Part shown: positions 35,760 to 49,054 of the stretch, piece by piece
Position numbering within the stretch: the stretch's first letter is position 1
Layout: each line of letters begins with the position of its first letter
From: Coccinella septempunctata
Lineage: Eukaryota > Arthropoda > Insecta > Coleoptera > Coccinellidae
Direction: 5' to 3'
Length of the DNA: 64,000 nt
NCBI RefSeq assembly: GCF_907165205.1
Contig: NC_058191.1
Location: 27,050,064-27,114,063, forward strand
Position numbers and translations under genes: made by a program
The notes under the pieces: model-generated
What the model was told of the DNA's origin: nothing
Seen by the model: the letters and a program-made list of their open reading frames with translations, nothing else
The model's database searches: none

Positions 35760-36720
35760 ATCACACTTTTGAAAACTGCGACCCCACAACGGTCTCATTA
35801 GTAATGCTGCGATATTACAGAATTAGCTGACTTGGATCTTATCAATATTTTTTTGTTTATTTACATCAAGAAAATCTTCGTTGGGGCGTTGAAACTGAAA
35901 ACATATATTCAGCAGACAAAACAAAACCTGAATCCCATCTTGAGTCCAAGTTCGACGAAAACTAATTATTCAGTTCTAAACAAGACTGGGCAAATGAAGA
36001 AATAAAAAGAGAAACCTTACTAGAGATCAGAACGAAAGTACATGTGTACTTTCAGATCCTAATAGATGATCCCTTCAACCGTATCCAATGGATTTGTCAT
36101 AGAAACAACGGCCAAGATAAGAATTAATTGGGCTCTAATTTATTCACACTCTCGCTTCAAGATCCGAATTGTTGATTCGAAGAATGCGTTCGGGTGGATG
36201 TGGTTGGTCTCGGGTTTCGTAATTGAGCAATGAAAGTTTATACGTTTCAAATTTATAGATCATAAATTTTTGATACAGATCCAGATCGTGCTGGATAGAT
36301 TATAATTGATGATGCTTTGTTCTTCGGAAGTACGAAAATATCACTGACATGCGGTAGGAACCGAATAAATTTGAAAGGAGGTCTAACAAATAGGTTTCTC
36401 GAGGATTCATAACAATGAACGCCCAAATCGCTTTCATAATAATACACTGCACATTGAAATATCAAAGTTTTGAATTGGAACCTTTCACCGATGAGAGAGT
36501 GACCGTAGTATAGACAGAGTAAACAGTAACCCAGAAAATTAATAATTTCGGTAATTAATATTTTATAGAAAAATGCTCGCTCAAACAGGTCAATTTTTAT
36601 TTTGAACTTTTAAGGTGAAATTGTGGAGATTGTCCAAGAGGAGTCTATCAATTTCTGGCACAAAAAGTTGGAGTTGTTAATCTAAAAAACACCCCTCGTT
36701 GAGGATGACTATCTCCTGAA
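35760..36720. other. No recognised gene
   Basis: AT-rich. A short perfect hairpin GAAAGTACATGTGTACTTTC is at about 36032-36051. No exon recognised. Confidence 0.3.
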
Positions 36721-36723
36721 CTA

Positions 36724-37631
36724 TACAAGAGGAGTTTTTGACTCGTACAAATATTTTAACAGTAGATACTTGAGGTCACAAGAAATAATTTTTTTCTATA
36801 CCATTTTTTCCGATTCGACGCTGATAAAAAGATATAAGTAACCATTTTAAGTTTTCACAATGAGCTGTGCCACCCCTGGAAAAACAAAATTATCTTTAGA
36901 ATAACTAGCTAAATCTGTGACACTACACATCTGTGGATCTTTTGAATAGAGTTGTATTCAGCCAAAGTACCCAATTTTTCAAATTTCACTGATACTTTTT
37001 AAGTTCAAAATCAAAATACTTGAAAACAGCGCATCATACGAGAGAATATGAGGAATACTATCATTTCACAAAACGTTCAAATATTCATTACATAGCGTCC
37101 AACTTAGTTTCAAAAGTTGGGTTCTTTAATTTTTGGTATTTTTATGGTACGTAATGGTCCTAATGAGAAAACTGGAAGACGAGAGTGATATCTTGTGTTC
37201 GAAAAAGATTAATCAAATAACTGGAAAACTATATTCCGAAATTCAATTCTTTCGATAAAACCGTTTGTTTCGAAAATGAAAAGTGGAAAAACAAAAAATT
37301 ATTTTCTCCTAAACAGGGCCAGATATTTGAAATTGTGTTATGAAACTATAGGTTTTCGAACACGCTGAATCTGTTGCGAGCAATATCGAAAGCCTATCTA
37401 CTTTCATTCAGATTTTCATCTTGGAAATTAAATTTTTCAAAAATTGCAAATTTCATTCTGCGATATCTCCTGTTATAGAACTAAAAATAATTTTTTTTTA
37501 ATGGTTATTCAAAAGCTTATAAATTTTGAGACGAGCCGATTCGGAAAAAATGGTTAGGGCAAATAGCGTTTTTTTGACGTCAAGAATATACTGTTGAAAT
37601 ATTTGTACGAGTCGAAGACTCACCCTGTATA
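36724..37631. mobile_element. Foldback family E, copy 1 (0.9 kb)
   Basis: The left arm GACTCGTACAAATATTTTAA with CAGTAGATACTTGAGGTCA is mirrored by GACGTCAAGAATATACTGTT and GAAATATTTGTACGAGTC-GAAGACTCACCCTGTATAC on the right. A shorter copy is at 40722-41275 and a one-sided remnant at 58660-58975. Confidence 0.75.
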
Positions 37632-37634
37632 CTG

Positions 37635-38820
37635 GGAGTTTCATAGATAATTGTACATGATTTCATTGCAGATGCAGGCAGGACATTTTGGGGAATCTGA
37701 ATCAATTCAGAGGGCCTTCATGGCCCTTCATGAAATTGTCAAGAAATGAGTATACGACAGCTACTAATATTAGCCCTTAATGACTTATTGATAGAGAAAA
37801 TCATCTTGTGAAACAACCTGTATATCATTAAGTCTAAATCAATCATAGCCTGGTGAGGCTTCTCTACATATAGATATTATTCAATACAAAAATATTTGAA
37901 ACAATTTATGATAATCGGAAACTAGATCATAAAAGAAGCATTCCTTTCAGTCCAGAATTGATTCATCAATAAAATCGAGGCTCTTGAAATGCAACTGGGC
38001 ATTAATTAAATTCAAGGGTAAAATCAATAGGAAAATAAAATCTATGACCATTCACTTCTCAGAATAGCACATTTTCTATTATTGACTCATCCAAGAATAG
38101 GTAACGGTGGAGATCAATGTTTAGTATCAATAAAAGTCTTGATGGCAGCATTCTAAAAATATAATTTGAACCTTAGTTCTACAGTGGGAGGACATGTCAT
38201 GATTGAAGTGATTGATCCATTCCATTCCAATCTAGACTAGACAGAAAGACTAAACAACAAAACAAATTGGATAAGAATCCTATCAATATTAATCTCACTC
38301 TACCAATTGGCTGTCGCAACACATGTGCAGGGTCAGACAGATTCAATTGATTTTAGTAGCAAACATAATCATAAAATCATTAGGTATTCATCAACCTGTC
38401 GTCATTGCTAGACATCTGTGGCCTCATTTTCACCAAGTGATATGGATTCCACTCAATCACTGTGGATCTTCGTTTTTATTTATAGCATTAATTATTATAT
38501 GTCCCCTTTGTTTTTTCATAAAAACTAGTGCATTATATAAGTTTACATCGTAGTAATTTCAAAGTGTTCAAGGTTCAAGTAGAAATTTCCTACTCATGAA
38601 CTTAAGATGTGAAAAGCTGCAGTATTCAAAATATACAAAATTTTGATCAATATTTGTGAAATAAAAGACATCGAGAATAACACGTAAAAACTATCAACAA
38701 AAAACACTATTGCACAGTACAAATACTTTATACCTATTTTTTGGCTCCTTTTTATTTCAGAACCAAAACCTGTTATAAAACTGACAACTCTAAAAAAATG
38801 CTTTTAATATTGCGGTCCTG
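37635..38820. other. No recognised gene
   Basis: AT-rich spacer. The 76-codon frame at 38323-38553 shows a hydrophobic C-terminal half but no family resemblance. Confidence 0.3.
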
Positions 38821-38821
38821 A

Positions 38822-40662
38822 GGGCCAATTTCACCAAGTATATAAACTGTAATTAGGCGTTAAGGAAAAATTCGACAATTTATGTCGATTACGCTGATTA
38901 GCTTCGGTTGAGTGTTTCCCTGTTTTGTTATTTTTTTACCCTCCTTATAGTCCAAGAGGCAGAGCCAAAAAAAGTCTCTAAATTTCTTAAGCCTGTTTTT
39001 TTTCAGGTGATTACAATCATAATATACAATAAAATGCTGCGGTCAGTCAAGTGGATGTTAAAACATGTGCCTCCGGTGCGCCGCCAAACATGTCGTGATC
39101 ACCGACATAATAAAATCAATTTCTTAAGGCTGAAACTTTATAAACATTGTTTTTTGGTATGTAAATCAAAATTATGATAGTCAGTCACGTCCAATCGGGA
39201 CACAGCTGGTCAGTCAGCTTTAATGCGCGTAGATAGAAGTTCGGACTAATCATCAGAGGATGATTAATGTCAGTAGAATGCATCAAAAATTGTGAAATTC
39301 TGTTTGCAATGCTCTTCCTGGACTGCATGCTTTGACTGGATGTGATTCTAACCCAGCTTTTCACAAGAAAAGTAAAAAAAACCTCTGCAGATAACGAAGC
39401 AAAGCGAAGAATTTCAAAAAACATTCGCTGACCTTCGACTTGCAGATAGAAGCAACCAGAATAATATGTTCAATAAGGTTCAATAATTTGTTCGCCATTT
39501 ATGCTGCTTGAAAAAAATAAAATCAATTGACGAGGCAAGATTCCTTTTATTTTCAAAGACGTCTAAATGTCTAAGAACCACAAACGATTAGTTTAAAATT
39601 AAAATAAGGAATGTAGATGGGTCGAGTATGCCACCATGCCAACCAGAATTTAATTTCTTATCCACTGACTGACGGGCGTTGTTCTACGGAATGACGGACT
39701 GACCATTTTATTTATTAATAATATGGTCAGTAGTAGTAAAAAAAAAAATTCTCGCTTAATGAACGAATTGCACCCTTATAAACGACGCTACGCACATTAA
39801 AGCTGCCTTACCAGATATTTGTAATGAAGCTCGCTCTTAAGAACTGCTGCATCAATTCTGATTGGCATGGTGGCATACTCGACCTATCTACATTCCCTAT
39901 TTTAATTTTAAAATAATCGTTTGTGGTGTTGAGACATTTATACGTCTTTGAAAATAAAACGAATCTTGCCTCGTCATTTGATTTTATTTTTTTCAAGCCG
40001 TATAAATGGCAAACAAATTCTTGAACCTTATTGAACATATTATTCTGGTGGCTTTCATCTGCCGAGGTCAGCGAATGTTTATTGAAAATCTACGCTTTGC
40101 TTCATTATCTGCAGAGGTTTTTTTTACCTTTCTTGTAAAAAGCTGGGTTAAAATCACATCCAGTCAAAGCATGCAGTCCAGGAAGAGCATTGCAAACAGA
40201 ATTTCCCAATTTTTGATGCATTCTACTGACATTAATCATCCTCTGATGATTAGTCCCAACTTCTATCTACGCGCATTAAAGCTGACTTACCAGCTGTGTC
40301 CCGACTGGACGTTGACTGACTATCATAATTTTGATTTACATACTGAAATACAAAAGTTTATAAAGTTTCAGCCTTAAGAAATTGATTTTATTATGTCGAT
40401 TATCACGACATGTTTGACCGCGTACCTGAGGTACATGTTCTAACATCCACTAGACTGACCGCAGCATTTTATTGTATATTATGATTGTAATCACCTGAGA
40501 AAAAATCAGGCTTAAGAAATTCAGAGACTTTTTTTGGCTCTGCCTCTCCGTCTATTATTTTACCTACTTCATAAACAAAGCAGATGTCAATACTAAAAAC
40601 AGTTCCGAATTTTATTCGGAGTATGAGGCAGAGTTTATCATCGTTTGGTGAAATTGGTCGTC
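38822..40662. mobile_element. Possible outer TIR element around the giant palindrome
   Basis: GGCCAATTTCACCAA at 38822-38836 is mirrored by TTGGTGAAATTGG at about 40648-40660. The pair lies about 110-130 bp outside the palindrome ends at 38955 and 40547, so the palindrome may be nested in, or be the core of, a larger TIR element. Confidence 0.4.
38955..40547. mobile_element. Giant palindromic (foldback) element, 1.6 kb
   Basis: AGAGGCAGAGCC at 38955 is mirrored by GGCTCTGCCTCT ending at 40547. The arms match over about 700 bp each (for example AATGCTGCGGTCAGTC with GACTGACCGCAGCATT, and AAGCATGCAGTCCAGGAAGA with its complement) around a 190-bp loop centred near 39751. Each arm carries the same open frame in mirror orientation: 39185-39424 (minus, 79 codons) and 40006-40377 (plus, 123 codons), both reading SSQSMQSRKSIANRISQFLM. 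I do not recognise this frame as a transposase. The loop holds a third short copy of arm sequence (CTACGCACATTAAAGCTG-like at about 39786) and its own hairpin near 39700-39730. Confidence 0.8.
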
Positions 40663-40721
40663 AATAAACTAAGGAGGTACTCATACTTGAAGGTAACTTC
40701 GGAGAAAGTATTGTATCGAGT

Positions 40722-41275
40722 AGACAGGGTGAGTCTTTGACTCGTACAAATATTTCAACAGTAGATTCTTGAGGTCAAAACAAACACTACACATCTGTGA
40801 ATCTTTCAAAAAGAATTTTCATTCAAAGTATCAAATTTTTCGAATATCACAGATATTTTTTATTTTCAACATCAAATTACTCGAGAAAGGTGCAATGATA
40901 CGAGAAAATATGAAGAATACTTTTATTTTACAACACATTCAAATATTCATAAGATAGCGTCCAGTTCAGTTTCAAGAGTTGGTTTCTTTTTGTATGGTAC
41001 GTAATGGTCATAATGAGAAAACTGGAAGACGTAGGTGATATCTTGTGTTTGAAAAAGATTAATCGAATAAATGAAAAACTATATTCCGAAATTCATTTCA
41101 TTCGATAGAACCGTTGGTGAGATGAATTGAAAGTAACATTTTTTATGGTTTTTCAACAGCCTGTATCTTTTGAACCGAGCCGATTCGCATAAAATGGTAG
41201 AAGAAAAAATGTTTCTTTTGACCTCAAGAAACCACTGTTGAAATATTTGTACGAGTCTAAGACTCACCCTGTATA
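40722..41275. mobile_element. Foldback family E, copy 2
   Basis: GACAGGGTGAGTCTTTGACT, then CGTACAAATATTTCAACAGT, is mirrored by ACTGTTGAAATATTTGTACG and GACTCACCCTGTATAT. The interior shares AATGAGAAAACTGGAAGACG and CTATATTCCGAAATTCA with copy 1. Confidence 0.75.
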
Positions 41276-41279
41276 TGCC

Positions 41280-43835
41280 TCTCAACGAACACTCGTCGAA
41301 TGATTTCTTTATTCTAAGTAACTCGGAAACTGAAGAATTTAATGACTAAACTTGAAATACCTAAAGAAAGATTGAAATTCAACAGCAATTGTGAATTAAA
41401 AAAACGAAATTATGAATACATTGATTGCACGTTATTTCAATTATGGTAATTAGTAATTATTCGTCATTTTGAAGTAATCTTCCTCCTTGTCACTATTTTT
41501 ATTCAAGAACAATGATAAAAATTCATTCATATAGTTCTCATTTTCATAAATAAATTTACTTTGATGAAAAAATTTTTCCTTCTTGTTGAATCATTGAAGA
41601 CTTATTGAGCGTAGTTTTTTTGTTCATTTCCTAAATTGAAACTATATTTCGAAGGAATTAAGATAAGTTTTCCAAAAATAATAAGAATATTCACAAGAAG
41701 AGATTTTTTATCGGTTTGCATACATTTCTGTCGGGCATGATCCTACAAACATCCTTTTTGAATTTTTTTAGATTAATAGAAGAAAAATCTCGAATTCAGA
41801 GTTCCTGCATGGGTATCAAACAAAGAGCACAAGAACATAAGGTGTATTTTCGAATATTGGAAGTAGGTATATGTATGTATGCAAGACAGCAGATATTCAC
41901 AGAAATCATCAATACTTCACAGATTGTTTGAACACATATGAAAAATTGCCTTCGAGGCTCATAAGAAATTGGAAGTCTCTGAATACGATGTTATCCAGAC
42001 ATACATATATCAACCTCGCAGGATCGAAGTTTTGGCCAGCAATAAATATCCACTAGAGAGGTGACCTACTGCAACTTAGTAGTGCAAATTGATGTCTGTA
42101 ATATGTTAATTATGCGAGACAGCGAAGTACTCCATGCGGCCATTTCATTTTTAAGAAACGGGTGATATATTCTTTTATTATACGTTAATTTGAATAACCT
42201 ATTGCATTCTGATGTTAATCATTTATTGCAACATCTTTTAATGACTTACACCAACCTATCCCATCGATTATATAAGAGATAAGGCCATTATGCACAAAAA
42301 ATTGTCAACTAAGCTTTATTGTTCACACACAATAGCAGTTATTTCGTTGGATATGCTATTACAGTTTTTTATTGAGGAAATCAAACACTGAAGCATACTT
42401 TGAAGGTTTATGAGTTTCAATTCTAATTCTAATTATATGTTTCGCTGGCTAAAGTAGATAAATTTCATTTCAATGAATATTGATTAGCTTACTTTTAACA
42501 TGAGATGTTGATTCATATATGTAAATATCATGATTTACATTAACTTGGAAAGAAATTTTCGAAGCGAGTAATTCTTAATTTCTGTTATTCACACTAAGTA
42601 TGTATCATGTAAAAACGAGTAACTAGTGTTACTCCAAATTCGATACTCTTATGGGACAAGAGATTGTGAATGATAATAAGCAGCTGAATGTGTGTAGCAC
42701 ACCAATAGATGAATTATTTGTACGTTCGAGAGATCGTGAGGAAAGAAACCGAGAAGAACAAACACTCAAATTATGAATGAAATAAGCAATTGTTTGTTTT
42801 AGCACTTTCGTAGTCTGTAATTGAAAATAAATCAGCTTTCTCTCAGAATCCTTGATGAACATTGTAATTAACGATGTTCCTACTACCGCTTTAAGTTCAT
42901 AGCTCACCTTGTATTAAGCAATGATGAAGAAGTATTGAATTCTGTCAGAAAACGATCAGATCTAAACGAAACATTGAAGTTGATTCAGGCTTCAGAAGAT
43001 AAAGTGTAAATTTCGCTCTTTTTTCGTGGCTTTTCGATAATGCAGAACACATCTCATGGTATTTTTGTGTTTATTTCGAAGGGTTCTACCTTTTTACCTT
43101 TTTTATTAAAAGACTTACCATTTAACAACAAACTGTACCTGCATTTTCTAATGAAATGACATAAGACTAATACGGTGGTCAGAACCAAGACCTGAGAAGA
43201 CCATTGTTTGATTTTTGTAAAAAATTTTGTTTTGTTTTTATTTTGCGATTAAAAGCCAGTTTCTTTCAATTCTGAACAAACAACAGGCATTATAATTGAC
43301 CATTTTCACAGCTTACCTACGTTTCGTAATGTGAATTAAAGAAATCTTTACCGTTATTTTCTTTTGAAATTTCGGTTAATAACTAGATGAAACTTGGTAC
43401 AAAATCCTTCTACAATCCACATGTTCAACTCGACTGCGATTAACTCAGATTGGGGATTGAAAATCGTAGAGTGAATCATAAAAAAACGTTATATTTCTGA
43501 ACGTATTGAAACGCTGGATTCGCCAAACTCAAATAAGTCTTACCATAATAAATCCTCTGTAATTCGATATTTTCTCATAGTTTTAGTTTGGGTTAAATTA
43601 AAATTCTAACCATTTATTTACATGATTTTTGACTTCGAGGTTGACTTAATGGGAAGCCTTTTATTTGGAATCAAATGAACCTCGAAATCTGCTTGCTTTT
43701 TTACTACCTAAGCTATTGAGATTCGAAGTTATACTAACATCGAGCGCTATATGACAAAGATCCTTTTAGCTCTCAACTTCAATCAATTTTTTCGGAAGGA
43801 CGAAAATTCAGTATTGAAACATGACGGAAATCATA
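41280..43835. other. AT-rich DNA without recognised gene
   Basis: Short frames on both strands (41716-42056, 42629-42907) lack recognisable domains. No repeat ends were found. Confidence 0.3.
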
Positions 43836-43839
43836 TTTG

Positions 43840-45139
43840 TAGTTGGGGAACCGACGATGCTAAATCGGCATTTACTCGAGCGTCGTGGAGGCCGAGTGGA
43901 TTTTAAAGATAAGATGGTAGAAAGAAAAAAAAGGTTCTATGATGTATGCACTTTCAGCGGTGGGGAAAGTGTTTGCAGGTTCTCAAAGCAGTAAAAAAAA
44001 ATCATCAGGTTTACATACTCGAGCGTTTCAGATTAAGACACTGAATATGCCCTACGTATCTCTGATAATGAATTCATGTTAATCTGACAGTTTGGGTGAT
44101 GGGGCTGGCCGTACGGAAGAGTTGAAAATGCTGAAAAAAAGTTTTTTGGAGCGTGTCATTTTTTAGAGGATATGTTAATTGGACCCAAAGGAAGCTACTT
44201 TTCAAGGGACTGACAATTCGGACATGACGCAAGGTCACAGAGGTCTTTTGAAAATCGTTACTTGTACATACTAGAGCGTGTAAGGTTTTCATGCAGATGG
44301 TTAATCTCGGTGTTGCAGACGTGTTGACCCATTAATCTGACATTAATCTGACTAATCAGACGGGGTTTTCTAAACCTGACAGTTGGAAAATGATAACAAG
44401 GAATATTTTTTGAAATATCTCCCTTCCTGTACCTCTAATCGTTTCTGTAGATAATAATATTCTATACAACTTTTGGCTGAAGCAATTTTGCATACTCTTA
44501 ACCGTTTTCGAGCTAGAGGGCGATAAGTGCGGGGAGCTAAGCCACACGTGCGAAAGGCCAAGGTCAATGTAGAAACCCAGTCTAATGAACATACATCGCC
44601 ATATATCTCAAAAACATTCAAACGTGGAAAAAATAGCTTCGGACAAAATTTGTAGAAAATGTTATGCTCTACAACTTTTATAATGAATGCGGAAACAGTT
44701 TGAAGCTCAGGAGTGGAGATAATTCAAAAAAACTGATTTTTATTGTTTTGGCTTGCTGAAACTGTCAGACTATATTTTTTCCGATATTCTTGAATCAAGA
44801 ATATCTGCTTAGAATTAAGAAAGAAAGCCACCGCGCACGAGAATTTACACGTGACTTCTTTTTTTTTGCAAGTTTGGCGCCCTCCCTCTCATTTTCAAGC
44901 TTAAATTGTCAGATTAAGAGAATATATACTTATCAACATATAATTAACCACATATATCTCAATCTGACACGCTCGAGTATGTACAATGATCGTTTTTTTT
45001 TACTAATCTGGCAGGTTGTCCTAGACAATTCCCCCTATATATAGAGGTCTAATTTTTGGTAGAGATACTCCACGGGGTCCTTATGTTAATCTAACACGCT
45101 CGAGTAAATCTAGAATTTCTCGCTTGGGCTCCCCAACTA
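43840..45139. mobile_element. TIR element F with CTCGAG-core subterminal motifs, copy 1 (1.3 kb)
   Basis: The left end TAGTTGGGGAACC (43840) is mirrored by GGGCTCCCCAACTA (45126-45139). The inner edge of each end carries TTTACTCGAGCG (43872 and, mirrored, near 45100). Further copies of the motif, consensus TACTCGAGCGTGTCAGATTA, lie at 44016 and 44264 facing one way and at 44961 and 45086 facing the other. No transposase frame was seen. I do not know the superfamily. Confidence 0.7.
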
Positions 45140-45221
45140 TTATTCCGAATTTACACACACATTGATTCAATGAAACCACACCGATGAATGGATTACACTG
45201 TGTATCAAGCCATAACAGGAT

Positions 45222-46032
45222 GGTTAATCTCGGTGTTGCAGACGTGTTAACCCATCAATCTGACACTTATCAGACGGGGTTTTATTAACCTGACAGTTGG
45301 AGGATGATAACAAGGAATTTTTCTTGAAATATCTACCTTCCTGTACCTCTAATCGTTTCTGTATTCATTATGAAAGTTGTAGGTAATAAAATTCTATACA
45401 AATTTTGTCTGAAGCACTTTTACATACTCGTAAGCGTTTTCGAGTTAGAGGGTGATAAGGGCGAGGAGCTTAGCCACACATACGAAAGGCCAAGGTCAAT
45501 GTAGAAACCCAGTCTAATGTACACTAATCGCCATGTATCTCAAAAACATTCAAACGTAGAAAAAATTGCTTCTGACGAAATTAGTAGAAAATGTTATGCT
45601 CTACAACTTTTATAATGAATGCGAAAACAAATTTAAGCACAATAGAGGAGATAATTCGAAAAAACTGATTTTTGTGACCTTTATGGCCAATACTTATTGT
45701 TTCGGCTTGCTGAAACTGTCAGATTATATTTTTTTCGTTATTCTTAGATCAAATTAAGAAAAAAGTCATGGTGCTCGAGAATGATGTACACAATTTTTTT
45801 TGCAAGCTTTTGCCTTTCCACACATTTTCGTCACGAATATATACTTTTGAACACGTAACTAACCTTATACATTTTAAGCTGACACTCTCGAGTATGTACA
45901 ATCATCGTCCTAGACAATTTCCCCTATATACAGGTCTAATTTTTGAGAAATGTACTCTACAAGGTAACTCCCTTTATATTAATCTGACACGCTCAAGTAA
46001 ATCCCGAATTTCGCTCTTGGGCTCCCCAACTA
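45222..46032. mobile_element. TIR element F, copy 2, left-truncated
   Basis: This repeats 44299-45139 in direct orientation (GGTTAATCTCGGTGTTGCAG at both starts, 923 bp apart). It ends with the same terminus CTCCCCAACTA at 46032. Subterminal motifs are at 45876 and 45978. The spacer 45140-45221 is unrelated. Confidence 0.75.
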
Positions 46033-46147
46033 TTACGAAAGTATTTAAATGGAACCATGGAATTCGAGCTAAGTATTGCACAATACTTGATGAAATATAA
46101 TATGCTCTCTACTGCATGAGTTTAGCGATTAAGTTTATTTGCTTTTG

Positions 46148-46215
46148 AAGTCCAGTTGGCGCAATGGTATAATGTCCACAATAAGTGTGAAAGTTCCGAG
46201 TTTAAGGCTCCCATT
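46148..46215 (+). repeat. tRNA-like remnant
   Basis: TTGGCGCAATGGTATAATG resembles a D-arm/A-box and GTTCCGAGTTTAAGGCTCCC a poor B box (GAG/CTC stem). The anticodon arm CAC/GTG can be drawn, but the acceptor does not close. It may be the head of a decayed SINE or a tRNA pseudogene. Confidence 0.3.
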
Positions 46216-47560
46216 TTATATTGCAATTGAATATTTCAATATCGATACAGATCTGCTGAAGGATATATCTGCTTCTTCTTGAAAAAACAAGACAATTATA
46301 TCCCAGTATTTCATCACTCGGATTCCACCTGAAACGTGCCATCGCAAGAGGACGATAAAACAATTTTTCCTTCGCCCTTTAGAAATAACGAGCTGCTCTA
46401 TTACCGACGTGGTGAGAACCAGAAGGAGATACCATCGAACAATCGCTCGTGAGGATCTACATCCACGTGACAGATCCGTTGCAACACAAACAAAACATTG
46501 AGACAGGTGTCATTCCTTCTTTCTTCGGTCTCACTTCGCAAAGGGTTGCTGCTACTGCAGATCAATGACCCAAGCCATCAACTCGGTCAGCAGATCTTTG
46601 ATGATGAGCATTTCACTGAGCCATAATAGAAGATGATAATGATACATAATCCTGTGTCAATGTTTTACAACGCCGATACCTGGAGTCGCCGTCAGATGTA
46701 AATAACTTCTGAAAGAACAATAGAGATGTTCAACAACGCGCATAAGACATCGAAGGTTGTTTTGTTCTTGGTACGAGCAAGAGTGGATGATGTAAGAGTC
46801 TGATATGATTATTTATGTAGTAATTACGAAATGTTCCTACAACTTTGTCCAGGAAAGTTTACAGCCTGTTGAAGTCGGTTTACATGGTACAAAGTGCGGA
46901 ATCCTTTTTTGCATCGTTTAGTGAATCTTTACATAATTAACAGTTTTTCCAAAAATCATCTTCATCATATGGAGACGAAGCTATTTATTCAATAAAATTT
47001 GCCTAGAAACAATTGTTCACCATCGACTCAACATGATTTGAAAAATTTGGTTGCTTCAGTTCTTCAGTTGAATCATCAAATCAAGATTCTTCCCCAACCA
47101 ATGATAACTTTTTCCTAACATATTCGATTCAACCTGAATTACACATATGAAGCGGGCTCCAAAATTGAAAAAAGGTGCCGAACCTTCAAACCAAGCTGGA
47201 AATTTTTCATGTGCTTCTTACACGACTTTGAGGTCATGTCACGTGATTCTTCCTCGAGAACTAACTGAAATTGTGAACGAAATCTTAATAACGAATTGTG
47301 TTTTGGTTGCCTTGTATAGTTTTTGATTTGAAACTTGCAATAGAAGCAATATGTACCTATCTTGTTCATTCTATCATCTTGCATCTGTCACCTTCTTAGT
47401 CTACTTGATTGGAACATTGATAATTTTTAAAGTCGTACGAATTATCTACACGCGCACAGTGTGCACTTGATTACTCTAACGCCGGGTTACCGTAACTATT
47501 CAAATTTCACATTTTATGCGGGAGGTCAACAAGTCATTAGGACTTGTGACCCCCACGCCC
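46216..47560. other. Non-coding, moderately GC-rich first part
   Basis: 46270-46620 is richer in GC than most of the window and holds an E-box CACGTG (46464-46469), but all frames are broken. It may be a SINE body or regulatory DNA. The rest is AT-rich. Confidence 0.25.
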
Positions 47561-47662
47561 ACTTTATCCATTATAACTAGTATATAGACGTGTTATTTGG
47601 TTTCATCAGTTTTTGGAATCTAGTACACGCAACAAAAAGAGAGCCAAAGAAATTGTGTTAGG
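47545..47662 (+). promoter_or_regulatory. Candidate core promoter with short 5' exon
   Basis: A CCCCCACGCCCAC (GC/CACCC-type) box lies at about 47549-47562. A TATATA box is at 47581-47586 and an Inr-like TCAGT at 47606-47610, which puts the TATA start 27 bp before the initiator A, within the usual range. A donor-like TTAG|GTATTT follows at about 47662. The downstream gene, if any, is not visible in the window. Confidence 0.3.
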
Positions 47663-47664
47663 TA

Positions 47665-49050
47665 TTTTTTTTTATTTTAGGGGTAAAATATTGGTTGTTA
47701 TTGTTTACTCTATAATTTCTCTCTTAGTCATGTTAAAATTTAACGACCTGTAAATTGGAAATACTTTAAAATTGAAGTTAGAGGTCTCAATTTGAATAAA
47801 CTATCATATTTAAATATTCATCTTCCTCAAGTCTCCTAAACGAAAAATTAAAAAAAAAACAATAAATAAAGACTTCTCAACATATACAAAACAAACATAT
47901 CAATATGTAAATGAATCACAACAATATCGAAAAAGTACAGTACTGTGAAACTTTAAAAAACGTATTCATGCAAGAAATTAAAAATAACAAAAACATGAGC
48001 TTCAGAAACATCGATTGAATAAACAGAAAAATTAGAAAGAAAATTCACAATTACTCACTTTCAAATATCGATAAGAAAATTACTCCAATCTGATAATTTT
48101 GAGGGTGGCTTGCAACGTTTTTTTTTAATTTTCAACTAGTTCATTCATTTGTTCGTTATCTTCATGAATTCATCAATCTCTGTTATATTTCTCAATGAAG
48201 ACAATTTTCTTCGTATGAATATCTTGAAAAAAATTTCGTTTGTTTGTTCGATTTCCATTTGCATGGAAAATCTGTAGGTTGATGATTATCATAAACTCAC
48301 CAGACTAACATGTCCGATAAAGCAGTTAACTGCATCAACTCAAGTATTATACGTAAATTGGACAATTCAAAATTACATGTTGCACAATGAAAATAAGTAA
48401 TATTTCCGATACACTGCTTCTTCGATCATACCTATTATGCATTATCAGTAGCTTTGTTTTATAATTAGTAGAATTTATTCAAGTTTATTTCTCGGAAAGT
48501 CTATAGCCAACTGCCAATTTATAGCAATAAAATTATTGTTTATCGAAAGGTCGGAATCAATCTGTTGATATTATGTTTACGGAAAAAGGTTAATCATAGT
48601 AACGAATACTGTGCAAATCTTCATTTTCTATACGTAATTATTTTTGGGGTATTGAGTTGAGAATATTCCTCATGCAAACGCTACACAGTGCCATAGTGCC
48701 AATACCAATATAGGCACTGCATATATTGTTATTTATCTATGGCATCGTTCGACTGAGTTATCAACGATAAAGGACTTGAAGATCTGAATTCAATACAAAA
48801 TAGTAATGATACCTTCATTCATTTCCCCATATTCAAAAATTTTCAACTAGAAATATAAAACATAAAATGCGCGGAAAGAGAAGAAGACATTTCCTGAACT
48901 GTTTTTCTACGTTGTATACCCTAGTGGGTGGTCTTCATTTTTATGAAAAGATTCAGGGCATAAAATATATAAATAGTTTTCAAAATTCCCAGTTCCTTTA
49001 AAGTTATCCGAAAGGAGTAGACTTGAAAACTCTTCAGGAAGGAAGGGAAA
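47665..49050. other. AT-rich DNA without recognised gene
   Basis: Long A-rich stretches (47.84-48.05 kb). No exon or repeat end recognised. Confidence 0.3.
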
Positions 49051-49054
49051 GAAA

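Noticed and set aside
40006..40377. 123-codon frame as a real protein
   Set aside because: It lies in a palindrome arm, is shortened in the other arm and resembles no known family; kept only as part of the element.
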